Shown here piece after piece: positions 12,932 to 24,283 of a stretch of 64,000 nucleotides of DNA. The position numbers were made by a program, and so were the translations under genes. The notes beneath the pieces were generated by a model. The model saw only the letters and a list, made by a program, of their open reading frames with translations, was not told where the DNA came from and did not search any database. The DNA is from Nymphalis io. Taxonomy: Eukaryota > Arthropoda > Insecta > Lepidoptera > Nymphalidae. The stretch lies in the NCBI RefSeq assembly GCF_905147045.1, contig NC_065906.1, positions 9,672,001 to 9,736,000 on the forward strand, given 5' to 3'. Every line of letters starts with the position of its first letter. The first letter of the stretch is position 1.

Positions 12932-13496
12932 TCTTAAGTAACAAATAAGGACAGCGAGCGGAATTTTCTTTTTTTAAATCATTAAAGTAATAATTTAGTT
13001 GTCTCGTAAAGTTCAAACTTCAACGTGCACTTAAAACTAACAAATTGCTGCCATTTCTAACGTCTATAAAGAAGTTATATGAAGCAAGTGTTGCGTTGTA
13101 TTCGTCTCTCTCTAACAATATTGCAAAAATAAAGACGACAGGATATAATGGGAGAAGGATAGTCTACGCCACAGAGAGATATTTCAAGCAGATCGGTACT
13201 AGAAGCGTCGAGGGTATAATATTGTTCAACGCTTGTGGCCACTAAATAGAATAAATCTAATAACAATTTACCATGTTCTATTTTTGAATTTAATAAAAAG
13301 ATTTATAATAAACACTATTTTTTCACATACATAGATATTTCAATATTTTATTAATACTTTAAATCCGATAATATGTTTCCAAAAACAGTAAATATAGACA
13401 GTTTTATTCTGTATGATACATGAGATAAGTCACATAGGAAAATAAAGCAGACATAATTATGTTAGTTATAGTAGTTATGTAGTTGTAAATTGTCTC
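12932..13496. other. Noncoding stretch
   Basis: Short overlapping frames near 13,045-13,266 on both strands. No family recognised. Confidence 0.4.
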
Positions 13497-13763
13497 CCGG
13501 CAAGGAATTAACTCCATAGAGCGCCTTGTCATTCAAGGCAAGGTCAATGGCAACAGACCACGTGGAAGGACGCCAATGCGATGGACCGACCAAATAAAAA
13601 CAACTGTTGGCGGTCCCTTGCATGTATGCGCGAGGCTTACCACTGACAGGGACATATGGCGCAGGCTCGTGAGGCGAATAACATCTGCGCCGAATAATTC
13701 ATAATACTTCATGGCGACCACGACCGCTCTGACAAGAGTGTCACGACGAAGAAGAAGAAGTTG
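13497..13763 (+). pseudogene. RTE-type LINE 3' fragment
   Basis: The plus strand translates to a C-terminal LINE segment with the signature GNRPRGRTPMRWTDQIK and a DRDIWRRLVRR stretch, followed by a 3' end with GACAAGAGTGTCACGACGAA and a GAA-triplet tail. The (G)RPxxRWxDDI arrangement after the reverse transcriptase is typical of RTE elements. No reverse transcriptase or endonuclease is retained. Confidence 0.75.
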
Positions 13764-15028
13764 TAAATATGTAATAAAATAAATGCATTAATGCTTATTA
13801 CCTTTGATGTCTGATATATTTTATTCGTACAAATCGATCAAGCAATATTTTAAGAAAATCTAAGTTCTGCTTATTTCGTTCGAATTTCAAATTTTATCAA
13901 ATATTAAATCTTATAAGTTGACGCATTTTTCGGTACCACACATAACCAGCCTACATCCCGGCAGAGCATTTGTTTTCCGTCACCCCCTATTTTCCCCTTC
14001 CATTACGCTGTATTAAAAGACACACTTCGTATTAAGACCTACAATAAGACATTCTTACTTCACATCTAAATGAATTTAATAAATGAATAAAGGTTTTTGT
14101 TATATTTTTCGATCATACTAAAAAAATTATAATACTGCACGGATTAGATTGATATCCAAATTAATATAAATCCGAAAAAAAACTTGTTCAAGACCAAATC
14201 ACATTATATCGAATTATTCGGCATCATTCGTTTAATTTTTCTTTTTTTTTAATAGATGGCGCTAGCTGTCTTATAAATCGCGCTATTGTTATTATTTATT
14301 TCTCTAAGTACTTAATAGGGCTTGGTAAATTTAAAATGAAAGAGAATAATAAAGCTATTTGAGCAGTACATATTTGGTGGTTTTATTCTAAAAATAGTAC
14401 AGTAACCCCAAACAAACTTATTTAAATTTATAAATGTATTAATAAATATAACATATATTACATACATTTATGGAGTTATGAAAACATATATAAATCATTA
14501 TTTGAATTACACCACAAATAAAAATTAATTCACTAGTTATTTTTCAAAAGTGTTTAAGTTTAAATTTGAATAAAAAAAAGTTATTTCCACTTTGTTCGTA
14601 ACAAAAAAATATCTTAATTTATCATACAAATAATCCGAAACTACAAAGATGAATCGCTTTATCATAACAACCTATGTACAAAGTAATACAAGAACTAATT
14701 AACATAAACACTCCCAATCTACTTTTACTCTGTTTCAGGGCATTTCGAGCTACAAATTGTCAGATAATGAAAAGCCATTTAAGTAAGCACTATCCAGCGT
14801 AATGCTGTCTAGGTCAGACATTAAACCAATCGTAGCTTAACGAAGCTATTCGCCTGTCGATGTGAGAAATTCGTACACTCGTAAATCACTGCTTTCCAGC
14901 TAAACTATACTTTGTTATAGCTTGAAGTAGTGCCTTGGTAGAGATGTGTGGGTGGCTTTGATTTGTTGATTCATTTATACCATTGCAGCGTTTTATTAAA
15001 GCTTTACTTTTAAATTGTTATTTGAAGT
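13764..15028. other. AT-rich noncoding stretch
   Basis: No gene or family recognised. A T run beside TAGATGGCGCTAGC at ~14,253 may be the end of an unidentified repeat. Confidence 0.45.
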
Positions 15029-15294
15029 AACGGCCTGTGAATGTCCCACTGCTGGGCTAAGGTCTATTTTCCTTTTTTTTTTTTGAGTTTCGGGTTGGTG
15101 GAATACACATGTGGCAGAATTTCAAAGAAATTAGACACACGCAGGCCTTCTCATGATGTTTTCCTTCACCGTCAAGCACGAGATGAATTATAATCACAAA
15201 TTAAACACATTAAAATTCAGTGGTGCTTGGCCGGGTTTGAACCCACGATCATCGGATAAGATTCATACATTCTAACCACTGGGCCATCTCAGCT
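15029..15294 (-). repeat. SINE-B, nearly full length
   Basis: Reverse-strand copy from AACGGCCTGTGAATGTCCC to the head GGCCATCTCAGCT. About 30 bp after TCTATTTTCC are replaced by a T run. B box intact (GGTTCAAACCC on the minus strand). Confidence 0.9.
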
Positions 15295-16183
15295 ACTAAT
15301 AAAACAGCTATGAATTATCCGTAGACTGTTACGCAGTCTGAGCCTCATTATAAAGGTTCGCAAAAACTTCCATACCTTGTAAGATGTTAAAAATATTTGT
15401 TGATTTAATTATTTTTGTGTGCCACAAAATATAATACAATCAGAGAACGTAACTTATTTGTACTTTTTATCAAGAAACAAAAGTTGTTTTTATTAAAAGA
15501 AAAGGTAAACTTCTATTACTACGTTGCCGACTCCATAATATCAATACATTCTTTCAGGATCAAGGTATTCGTTTTTATAATAAAATTCTTCAGATATGCT
15601 TAATTATAAGAATAAAATATTATGTTAAAAAAACATAAACCGTTCATGCTAATAATAATTAAGACTAAAATTATTTTTGCGCGTCTTAATTTGTATTTTT
15701 AAATACATTTAAATTAATTGGCATAATAAAAATATGATCTTGGCTTATTAAAGAGCTCACCAGTTCAACAATGGAATAAAATATATTTTAAAATTCCACA
15801 CTTGGTCTCAATAAAAATGTTATCAAAAGTAAATTTTGAATTCCGAACAGTGTTCATATTTTAAAAATTTGGCTTTGACTTTCAGGCCACGAATCACGAC
15901 TTTTGCCAAGAAAATCTGACCAATCTTCGCCTGTTCGAGTTCCGGACGTTAGTCGGTTCGTGGCGGAAACACCCGAACGGACGCTACCGGTAACAGCTGA
16001 TTTGAAACATCTTTTCCGTTTTAAGATTTTAGCTCTTCACCTTCAGTTTCTGGGTTATTGGAATTGTCGTTCTTTGGAATATATTTAAAAAGTTTTCAGT
16101 GAATGAATTATTTCGAATGGTGAATTTATTATAATTTTATAAATTATATCACAAAATAGGTATAGTATAGTAATAATATATAT
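15295..16183. other. AT-rich noncoding stretch
   Basis: A moderately GC-rich patch at 15,890-16,000 (TTCGCCTGTTCGAGTTCCGG region) is open for 61 codons on the plus strand, but I recognise no protein or splice structure. Confidence 0.4.
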
Positions 16184-16258
16184 AAGCTCCAAACCTTCTC
16201 CTCAAAAAGAGGAGAGGAGGCCTTTAGCCCAGCAGTGGGACATTCACAGGCTGTTACG
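16184..16258 (+). repeat. SINE-B, 3' fragment
   Basis: Only the last ~75 bp remain, AAGCTCCAAACCTTCTCCTC through CAGCAGTGGGACATTCACAG. Shares ATTCACAGG with the copy at 29,431, unlike copies with ATTAACAGG, so the same subfamily. Confidence 0.85.
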
Positions 16259-16644
16259 GATACGGATAGTAATAATAAATATGATTGCTTGTTTTTTTAT
16301 GGTGTGAATTAATAATATTAAAGTTATATTTATTTGTAATATTAAATGATTTTAATGTAATTAATTTAATGTAATATTAAATTGTAAGATTTTTTAATAC
16401 AAATATTATGCTGAACTGACATCAAAAATTGCAATAAGAAAGTACTCTACATCTACGTATGAGATATTATATCTGACAAGTGTTTGCTAACACAAGTGCA
16501 CTATCTATTCTCTCACTTTGATAATCCGGTAAACTACCGTACCGTACGAGATAAGACGGTAATCCGACAAGAACATGGAGATATCACGCGCAGCACTACA
16601 TGCTTGAGGTGTTTTTTAGACGCGGGGAGTGCTCCACTTTTTCA
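16259..16644. other. AT-rich noncoding stretch
   Basis: Nothing recognised. Confidence 0.4.
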
Positions 16645-17195
16645 TTTAATTGGTAGGCAGACTGGCCAATGGTTTATCTGATGATCACCATGCCCAAAGA
16701 CATTGTAATAAATATCAATAATCACTTACATCGCTAATAAGCCTCCAAACTTGGGTAGTGAGATGTTATATTCCTTGCGCATGCAGTTATACTAGAGTAC
16801 AACAATACTCATCATCATCATCATCAACAGCCAATCATTGTCCACTGCTGAATATAGGTCTCTCCCAAGGTGCGCCAAAGCTCCCTGTCCTCCGCCTTCC
16901 GCATCCAGTTGGTGCCCGCCACCTTCTTAAGGTCATCGGTCCACCTGGCTGGAGGGCGCCCTACGCTGCGTTTGCCGGTCAACGGTCTCCACTCTAGGAC
17001 TCGTCTACTCCAACGGCCATCGGTCCTACGACATACGTGACCAGCCCACTGCCACTTCAGCCTGCTAATTTTGCAAGCTATCTCGGTGACTCCGGTTCTT
17101 TTCCGGATAACAACAATACTAATTATTGCTATTTGGGGGTAGAATACGTAATGAGTGGTACTTTACCAGACTGGCTTACGAAAAGTTCCATTGAC
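16645..17195 (-). repeat. SINE-A, old copy split by an RTE insertion
   Basis: Diverged minus-strand SINE-A in two parts, 16,645-16,798 (GGCAGACTGGCC, TCTGATGATCACCATGCCC, AAACTTGGGTAGTGAGATG) and 17,121-17,195 (GGGGTAGAATACGTAATGAG, ACCAGACTGGCTTACGAAA). The RTE fragment at 16,810-17,109 sits between them. High divergence from the young copies shows it is the older layer. Confidence 0.75.
16810..17109 (-). mobile_element. RTE-clade LINE 3' fragment with 11-bp target duplication
   Basis: On the plus strand it starts with a CAT-triplet run (the ATG-type tail of an RTE on the minus strand), then CCACTGCTGAATATAGGTC, CGCATCCAGTTGGTGCCCGC, GGTCATCGGTCCACCTGGC and GCGCCCTACGCTGC. The minus strand encodes the RTE C-terminal block of the VGRPP.RW.DD type, with family-typical order. 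ACAACAATACT occurs at 16,799-16,809 and 17,110-17,120 and is a perfect 11-bp duplication. Severely 5'-truncated, so dead on arrival. Confidence 0.85.
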
Positions 17196-17198
17196 AAA

Positions 17199-17507
17199 CA
17201 GTACAGTACAGTAACAGCCTGTTAATGTCCCACTGCTGGGCTAAGGCCTCCTCTCCCTTTTGAGGCGAAGGTTTGGAGCTTATTCTACCACGCTGCTCCA
17301 ATGCGGGTTGTTAGAATACACATGTGGCACAATTTCAATGAAATTAGACACATGCAGGTTTCCTCACGATGTTTTCCTTCACCGTCAAGCACGAGATGAA
17401 TTATAAACACAAATTAAGCACATGAAAATTCAGTGGTGCTTGCCCGGGTTTGAACCCACGATCATCGGTTAAGATTCACGCGTTCTAACCACTAGGCCAT
17501 CTCGACT
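17199..17507 (-). repeat. SINE-B, full length, young
   Basis: Complete minus-strand copy with a TAC AGTACAG-type tail run at the left and head GGCCATCTCGACT at the right. Flanks AAAGTTCCATTGACA (17,183-17,197) and AAAGTCCATTGACA (17,529-17,542) look like an imperfect target duplication. A and B boxes are intact on the minus strand (TGGCCTAGTGG, GGTTCAAACCC). Confidence 0.93.
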
Positions 17508-18064
17508 TTTTGTCTGTGGACTGGAAAAAAAGTCCATTGACATAATAAGCTCTAACTCTAAAAATATTTAACATACGAAACGATTATGTCAATGTGCGTC
17601 CGTAAACTACCAATTTACGAGGATTATTTATAACAATTAGATCTGTAGTTGTTGCGTAGACTTTAATTTGATGATATAAACTTAAGTATGAAAACTTAAA
17701 ATTCACAAACACCAACAACTCGCTGTTAGCGACACTTAAGACCGGTCAAGTTATATGAAAAGTAAAATAAGATACGAATGAAACAAAAACTACTCGAATA
17801 ATTAATATTTACGGTCTTAACATCTTATGTGCGAAAGATAATACGCTGCAGTGTTTTAAAGCAAGATGTTCAGATATAACCAGCTGCACAATAGATATGG
17901 ATATAAAGACATGGTCCTACGAAACAAAGAGCCGTGCAAGAGGCTGCGAAATGATGTCTCTCGTCCTACTTGCAAACTACGAACTGCGGAGCGGAACATT
18001 TTTGTTAACATATAGTGAAATGATAATAATGACAATCTTAGTTATTTTATTTTAATAAAAAACG

Positions 18065-18283
18065 TCATGTTATTAGCCTATTAATGTGTCACTTTTGGAA
18101 AAAGTTTGCAATTTACCAAGCTGCTCCAATATGGGTGGTGGATATTATGATGATTTACTCAAACTTTCTTCATGGCTTTTTCTTTCACCTCTTTCAGTGG
18201 TGCAAGTGATGGTGGTGGTTTGCACCCGCAATCTTCGACTAAGATTTTCGTGTTTTACACGCTGAACTATTCTCACATTTCAC
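18065..18283 (-). repeat. SINE-B, highly diverged
   Basis: Minus-strand order of SINE-B landmarks is kept (CTATTAATGTGTCACT, AAGCTGCTCCAATATGGGTG, TCAGTGGTGCAAGTG, TTTGCACCCGCAATCTTCG, GATTTTCGTGTT) but with many changes and internal loss. Confidence 0.65.
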
Positions 18284-18424
18284 ACCTTGACTGTACTTGA
18301 AACGAAAAAGCAAAAGCAACTCCAATTGAATTTTATGAAATACTATAATTATATAATGTTATTATATAACAAAAATATATTGACACCAAGCTTGGTTTAA
18401 GCACCAATGGTGCTTAAAATTTTA

Positions 18425-18510
18425 GATCAAAATAAAATACACTTTATTGAAGTACCATTTGCTTGCTTGAGCTTTTACAAGCAATTTTGAACATCATTTT
18501 GCAATATACA
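18425..18510 (+). repeat. Repeat family E copy
   Basis: GATCAAAATAAAATACACTT, TATTGAAGTA, CTTTTACAAGCAATTTTGAA and CATCATTTTGCAA line up with copies at 8,911 and 61,609. Confidence 0.6.
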
Positions 18511-20591
18511 ACACCCAATCGAAATTAAATTATATTGGTAATTAAAAATGAATTAAATTGTTATCTAACCTGCCTTATCAATGAATGTTAACTCCACACT
18601 TTTTATCTAAATTTATTTAACTGACATATACTTGAAAATTAGGTCAAAATAAAGATTTTTATAAATTTATAAAATAACATTTCCGTCTACAAATAATACG
18701 TTATCTAACATCGTTCATTTAAATTTGAAATTAAGATGTATTTGTTCTGTATAAGCGACATTGAAATAATATTAATCTTTGTGAAATAAATAGCCTTTTT
18801 ATCTTTCGAAACATGCGTCTCATTCATCAGCTTCACCCCAACACACGTCGACTCTCTATACGACTTTCTTAATTAATTACATTTTCGTATCCAGTGCCAA
18901 AAAGGTTAAAACAAAACATTTATTTGTACGTGGATAATAAAGGTTTTGGGAATAAATTAATTTTATTAATACCAAAAGATTTATAGAACAATAAATTGTT
19001 TATTTTAGAATATAAATGTTATATGGTGTTCTTGTTATCGATTTTGTTCATGACGGCCAATCCCAACGGAGATGAACCCTCTTTGAAGGAATAATTATGA
19101 CATTAGTGATTACGTAAGCACAGGTGTAAGTAAAGAATAGGTCTTTAACTAAATAGGCATGGTTTTACCTAATAAAAAACGCTCGGTTGAATCGGCGGAT
19201 GAAAACTAATAATATTGTAAAGAATACATTTCCTCGTAGCAAAGTAACTCGGCTGCATATTGAATATTCACAATGCACCTGTAATCCTTTTTATTAACAC
19301 AACATTCACTACTCCTTTATATTCCATCATATGAATACAACATTCTAAATAAACTTTGTAACCAGTAATGCACCGGATAAACAGAGCTCCAGCAAACATA
19401 ATATTATGCAATGGTACGTGCGCCATCTTTATTCAATTCAAATGTCAATAAAGGAAACGTACAAAGAGATATATAAAAATATTTGTGGATGTTTCTGAAT
19501 AACCACAGATAGATTCAAAAATGTTTGTAAAAAAGTACAACCCTCTCCGATTAATTACTGATTTTCTAGTTCTTTGAGAGCACATTGCTATTATAAAAAG
19601 TTGCGTTTAGTTTCCCCTTTATTCACTTTGTTCTTGAAAGAGTTTTTTCCGCTATTGTTTTTTTTTCGCAGCGATAATTATTTGAATAGTTTTATATATT
19701 TAATGAATAAAAATAAAATATTTAAAAATCGATGTAAAAATTAAAATTAATATGTTTTACATAACTTTAGTGTATTTGTGATTGTAATAAAAACTATAAC
19801 GCACACAAAGAGAGATTATTGAACGAATTAACAATAATTTGCTTACAAAATGATGGTAGTATGACAGTAGGAGCACAATTAGCATGGTTTTGTATTTATA
19901 TTTGTGTGGGTGTACACAAAATAAACGTAACTTACAACTAATTACCCTATGCCTGGAATATCTTATAAAATGTTTGTAAGCAATTATCCGATACTTCCTC
20001 GCGTGCCTTTTATTGTGTGTTGGTGGTAACAAATCATAAATATCCACGCAAGGCCGACAACAGCAATTCAACTAAATCGTACAAATAGCTTAAGATCTAA
20101 TACGACCAAAGAAAACATTATTCGTTTTAAATAAAATTGAGAACGTAAAACATTTAAAAATGGAATTAAAAAAATATAGTCAATATTTTAATTAACATTA
20201 AGAAAATATAGAAGAATTTTTAAATAGTTATATATATATCTTTTTTTTATAAAAATCATTTAAAAATAGAATTTATTCTCATATTTTGCAAAACTAAAAG
20301 ATATCTATAGTTCTATATTACAATGTACTTTTTCAATTTGTTCAATTCGTGCACGACGTCCATAACATATTGTGTAACTTGACAGTCTGTAAGAGCTATT
20401 AGTTCTCGAAATAAATCCGATTGTACACAGGAAACAGGATTTAGTGAAAGTAGTTCACAAATGTATAATACCGTCTTTGTTACGGGGTCTCTGTTACAAT
20501 AAAGGACCGTATCCTGTTATAATGATTAAGTTTTATTAGAACATGACTTACGAGGTACACAAAATGTATTTTAAAATAAATGATGCATAAA

Positions 20592-20848
20592 AATAATATT
20601 AATATCCTGGGAAATTATTCGCACACGGGCATCTGATCCCAAATTAAGCAGAACTTGTGCTTTGGAAACCAGACAACTGATATACTACAGATACTACTTT
20701 TATTTTGTAAATACAGACTTATATAGATAATTACACACAGACCCAGGACAAACAGACATGTTCATGCTCACAAATGTCTGTCCTGAGTGGAAATCGAACC
20801 TTCGGCGTGAAAGGCAAGTATCAACCAACCACGCCAACCGGCTTCATG
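20592..20848 (-). repeat. SINE-C, tRNA-derived
   Basis: Reverse-strand partner of the copy at 36,965. On the minus strand it has a tRNA-like head (GCCGGTTGGCGTGGTTGGT), a B-box region (GGTTCGATTTCC), the CAGGACAGACATTTGTGAGC block and an ATT-rich tail. Small substitutions show it is an independent copy. Confidence 0.85.
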
Positions 20849-21930
20849 ACATAAGTATGCTATTATTAAATAGTAGGATTATTTAATTATACTTACAAAC
20901 ATCAACATCAAACAACATATATAATAAATAACGCTATTTATATATTATGGCATTAAATATATAAAGAACTGCTATACAAATCGTGACCACGTAAAAAGAT
21001 CGCAAGAATGGCAGCATTTCCCTTTTCATATTTATAAATAATTTATTTGTTATATTAAAAATATCATGCTAAGCTTAAAATACTTAATTAAAAAAGCTTA
21101 ATATATCGGTATTAAAAAATATAATATATTTTATTTTATTTTGAGTATACAGAGCTAATTACACTGACAATAGACACTGCCACTCCAAGAAGTACAAGCA
21201 AAACTCCTACAACTCTCAATTCGCAAAACCCTGGTTCGTTTGCTTCTCTTACCCTAGCTCATTCATCATTAATTTACACAACAGTAAAAAAAGCTACATT
21301 AATATCGATAATGCCGATGATGTCGGTAGTAAAAGCCTGTACATAATCTTACCTTGTACTTTAAAAATCTCCTAAATATTTAATAACATTAAGACTTTAT
21401 TTAGGTTTCTAAATATACCTATTTTGTTTCAGACACTAATATTGACTCATCGAAATTTAGAAACGAAAATGTAATAAAAAATAATCTTTACATCGATAAT
21501 CTAATAAAACTGTTTTGAAACAAATTCGAATTAATTGGTTCAATACTAAGCTCTATATTTATGAGGTCTTTGAAATTTAAATTGTATATTGGATTAGGGT
21601 ATCTGTGCCCTTCAGGTAAATGAAATTCGGAGGAGCTCAAAGGAATGAACTTCAACTTTTAAAGTCAAATAAAAAACTAATAAATAAAATTTACCTAAAT
21701 TAAACTACGTAGAAACTATACTAGTGAGGGTTTATCAATGCATAGGATTCCTAAATATATACCAAATTTCTCATCTCGAAGCGTTCACTTTTAGCTAACG
21801 AATACCACTACCTACATTTTGGCGTGCTTCGTGGTAGGTAGGTAGTAAATGATAATTGTATTTTATTATTTTTTCATATTCCAGTCTAGATCGCAGAACC
21901 CGAAGTTTAATAGGCTTAAACCCCAGGTCT
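20849..21930. other. AT-rich noncoding stretch
   Basis: Nothing recognised. The part from about 21,790 may belong to the adjacent family H repeat. Confidence 0.4.
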
Positions 21931-22210
21931 GCCCGATAAAAAGTTATTTGGTTTGTCTTTCGAAGGTTCTCAGTAATAGCCCGGAGGCTGGAAAATGGAA
22001 GTGTATTTTTTTTTTTTTGTACACTCTTTGACCTCGGAAAGTACGTAAAACCGTTGGTTATGCCTGAACTGCCGGTCGTGTCAGAATGCCGTCCGACCGA
22101 GTGCACCTGTGTTTGTTTACACAGGTTTTTTCTCTAATATGTCCTGTTGTGCGCCTTTGGCTAAGCTCTCTTGAGATTGGCCGTCGTGGCTAAAACCGGA
22201 CATCATCACA
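21931..22210 (+). repeat. Repeat family H (probable LINE 3' region)
   Basis: Contains CCCGATAAAAAGTTATTTGG, CGGAGGCTGG, TCGGAAAGTACGTAA, GTGCACCTGTGTTTG, TAATATGTCCTG, CTCTTGAGATTGGCCGTCGT and a CATCATCACAAT end. The minus-strand copy at 63,497-63,820 has the same blocks in the same order. As I recall it, this block series is widespread in Lepidoptera and is consistent with a non-LTR 3' end. A 103-codon minus-strand frame here is repeat translation. Confidence 0.65.
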
Positions 22211-22286
22211 ATATCAAATAATATAAATATATGAAATGGATCGCTGCTATATCTGTGCTCTCATAAATAGTGTTTGCTCCATTCAT

Positions 22287-22580
22287 GCCGAGATGGCCCA
22301 GTGGTAAGAGCGCGTGAATCTTAACTGGTGATGTGAATCGTGGGTTCAAACCCGAGTAAGCACCAATATGCTTAATCTGTGATTATAATTCATCTCGTGC
22401 TTGACGGTGAAGGATCATCGTGAGGAAACCTGCATGTGTCTAATTTCACTCAACTTCTGCCACATGTGTATTCCACCAACCGCATAGGAGCAGCGTGGTG
22501 GAATAAGCTCCAAAACCATCTCCTCAAAAAGGTAGAGGAGGCCTTAGCCCAGCAGACATTTACAGACCGTTACTGTACTG
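22287..22580 (+). repeat. SINE-B, full length
   Basis: Starts with the head GCCGAGATGGCCCAGTGGTA (A box TGGCCCAGTGG), B box GGTTCAAACCC, body, and tail ending TACAGACCGTTACTGTACTG. Small deletions (GCCCAGCAGACATT) mark moderate age. Confidence 0.93.
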
Positions 22581-23566
22581 ATCCATATTTAGCGGTTTTT
22601 AATTTATAAACTTATGTAACGAAAAAAAAGTATTGCTATTTTGATTGAAATTGAAAACCTTTATTGATTATTTAAGAAGCATTACACGAACTTATTGAGA
22701 TATTTATGATAGTACATATAAAAGGTATGGTTGTATATATTCAATCAATCGGGTTTGTGAAATGAGTAGTAAATAGGTTTCCGGAGATAGTCGACGATCG
22801 TATTTATAAATCCTATGTTTATTCAAACGCAGTCACAGCTCATACTTTACATAACTAGTGTGAACTGTATTTCACAAAACAAAACAGGTAATGTTTCCTA
22901 TGCTATTTATACTGAGCGAAATAATTACTCTGAAATAGCATTACCTCCACTCAAAAGTTGTTTAATTCGTTGACAGCAATATACAAAAAAGTTTTATTTA
23001 CTACAAATACCAGACAATCGTGTTATTATTTTGTGGGATTGTACTGTTCAGATATATGACATCACTTGAACACTGGCAATATTGTCAACTTAAAATAAAA
23101 GTTCCTAATACTAAATTAAATATAAATAAAATAGCTTTGACGGCTTACGAATTTAGCAATAAAACTTTCATGAACTCATAAAATCAAAAATACGAAATTC
23201 GATCGACATTCAAATTTCGAATTCAGGAACCGGAGAAGACCAAATTGAATTCATTTGACTCGATTCTAAAACAAACTCTGGCGCCATCTCGGCACGATCC
23301 GTCAATTTCGCAGTCCATCTCGGATAGAAGCTTAGAATTGCTTTTACCGCGGTGCTGTACGATACCGGAAGTAAGAGTTCTAAAGACGATACCAAACCGC
23401 ATACATAAAACGCAACTATATAAACATATCTAAGAATATTACTCTGTATGATTATAAATTTATCTAAGACAATTGTTGCTCTAAACACTAATGTTATAGG
23501 TATAATTTATTTAACTTAAAAATATTTTTGTATTTTAATTATATTTTGTAAATTTCACTCAATATG
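22581..23566. other. Noncoding stretch, no family recognised
   Basis: A moderately GC-rich part at 23,220-23,400 is open on both strands for 60-92 codons and includes a GGAAGTAAGA splice-donor-like site at ~23,367, but no matching acceptor or conserved protein is visible. Confidence 0.35.
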
Positions 23567-23835
23567 ACTGGTAGTAGGGCTTTGCGCAAGCTCGTCTGGG
23601 TAGGTACCGCCCACTCATCAGATATTCTATCGTAAAACAGCAGTGCTTGGTATTGTTGTGTTCCGGTTTGATAGGTGAGTGAGCCAGTATAATTACAGGC
23701 ACATGGGACATAATATCTTAGTTGCCAAGGTTAGGTCATGCTTAACATTTTTTACATTGCTAATGTCTATGGGCGTTGTAGGCCACTTACCATCAGGTGA
23801 CCCATATGGTCGTCCACTTACCAATTCTATAAAAA
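23567..23835 (+). repeat. SINE-A, nearly full length
   Basis: GACTGGTAGTAGGGCTTTGC to the tail CCAATTCTATAAAAA, with an internal ~30-bp deletion around GGTTAGGTCATGCTTAAC. The same deletion form is seen in the right half of the composite at 12,811, marking a second SINE-A subfamily. Confidence 0.88.
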
Positions 23836-24085
23836 TACATAAAATAAAAATACTCAAACGATAAAATGAAACTTGATATACTTATGTGTTCTTTTAAACG
23901 ACGCCAAATAAATAATATAATAATAATTGAATGAAATTTATAGAGTACTTAAATTACTACTTGCTTACCCTTATCTACATATCTTTTTTCGTGAAACATA
24001 AACATACAACAAATTGTTGCAGCTATATATAAACGTTTGAAATTCCTATTTTACACAAAATTAACTATTATTCATTTCTAACTAT

Positions 24086-24283
24086 TCAGTTCTTTTTACG
24101 TAAAACTCTGCGTCAATAATTTTGATCCTGTGCCGTCTGAACAGTTCGAATACCATCCTCGACACGCCCGAGTGAAGCGTCGAGTCGGTTTTCAATCAAT
24201 TCTGGTGCGACGTCGCAACAAATCAACGAGTGCCTTATAGACATTACGCCTCGATGTACTGCGCATTTATCAAAGGCATGTTC
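24086..24283 (+). other. Candidate 5' exon of an unidentified host gene
   Basis: A local CpG-rich patch in AT-rich surroundings. It starts at an arthropod-type initiator match (TCAGTT at 24,086), contains no ATG until 24,254, then an open 10-codon stretch that runs straight into a consensus splice donor (GTAAGT at 24,284). That arrangement would fit a 5' UTR plus short N-terminal coding segment before a long intron. I recognise no protein and no matching downstream exon, so this may be chance. Confidence 0.22.

Larger units (their letters stand above)
17508..20591. other. AT-rich noncoding stretch with old repeats
   Basis: Contains an old SINE-B (18,065-18,283) and a family E copy (18,425-18,510). 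A 104-codon minus-strand frame at 19,757-20,071 has no recognisable domain and cysteine/histidine/tyrosine-rich composition expected from random AT-rich sequence. No gene supported. Confidence 0.4.

Noticed and set aside
16811..16827. CAT-triplet run as an independent microsatellite
   Set aside because: It is the 3' tail of the RTE fragment, bounded by the target duplication.
19757..20071. 104-codon minus-strand frame
   Set aside because: No domain, composition typical of translated AT-rich DNA, no splice or promoter context.
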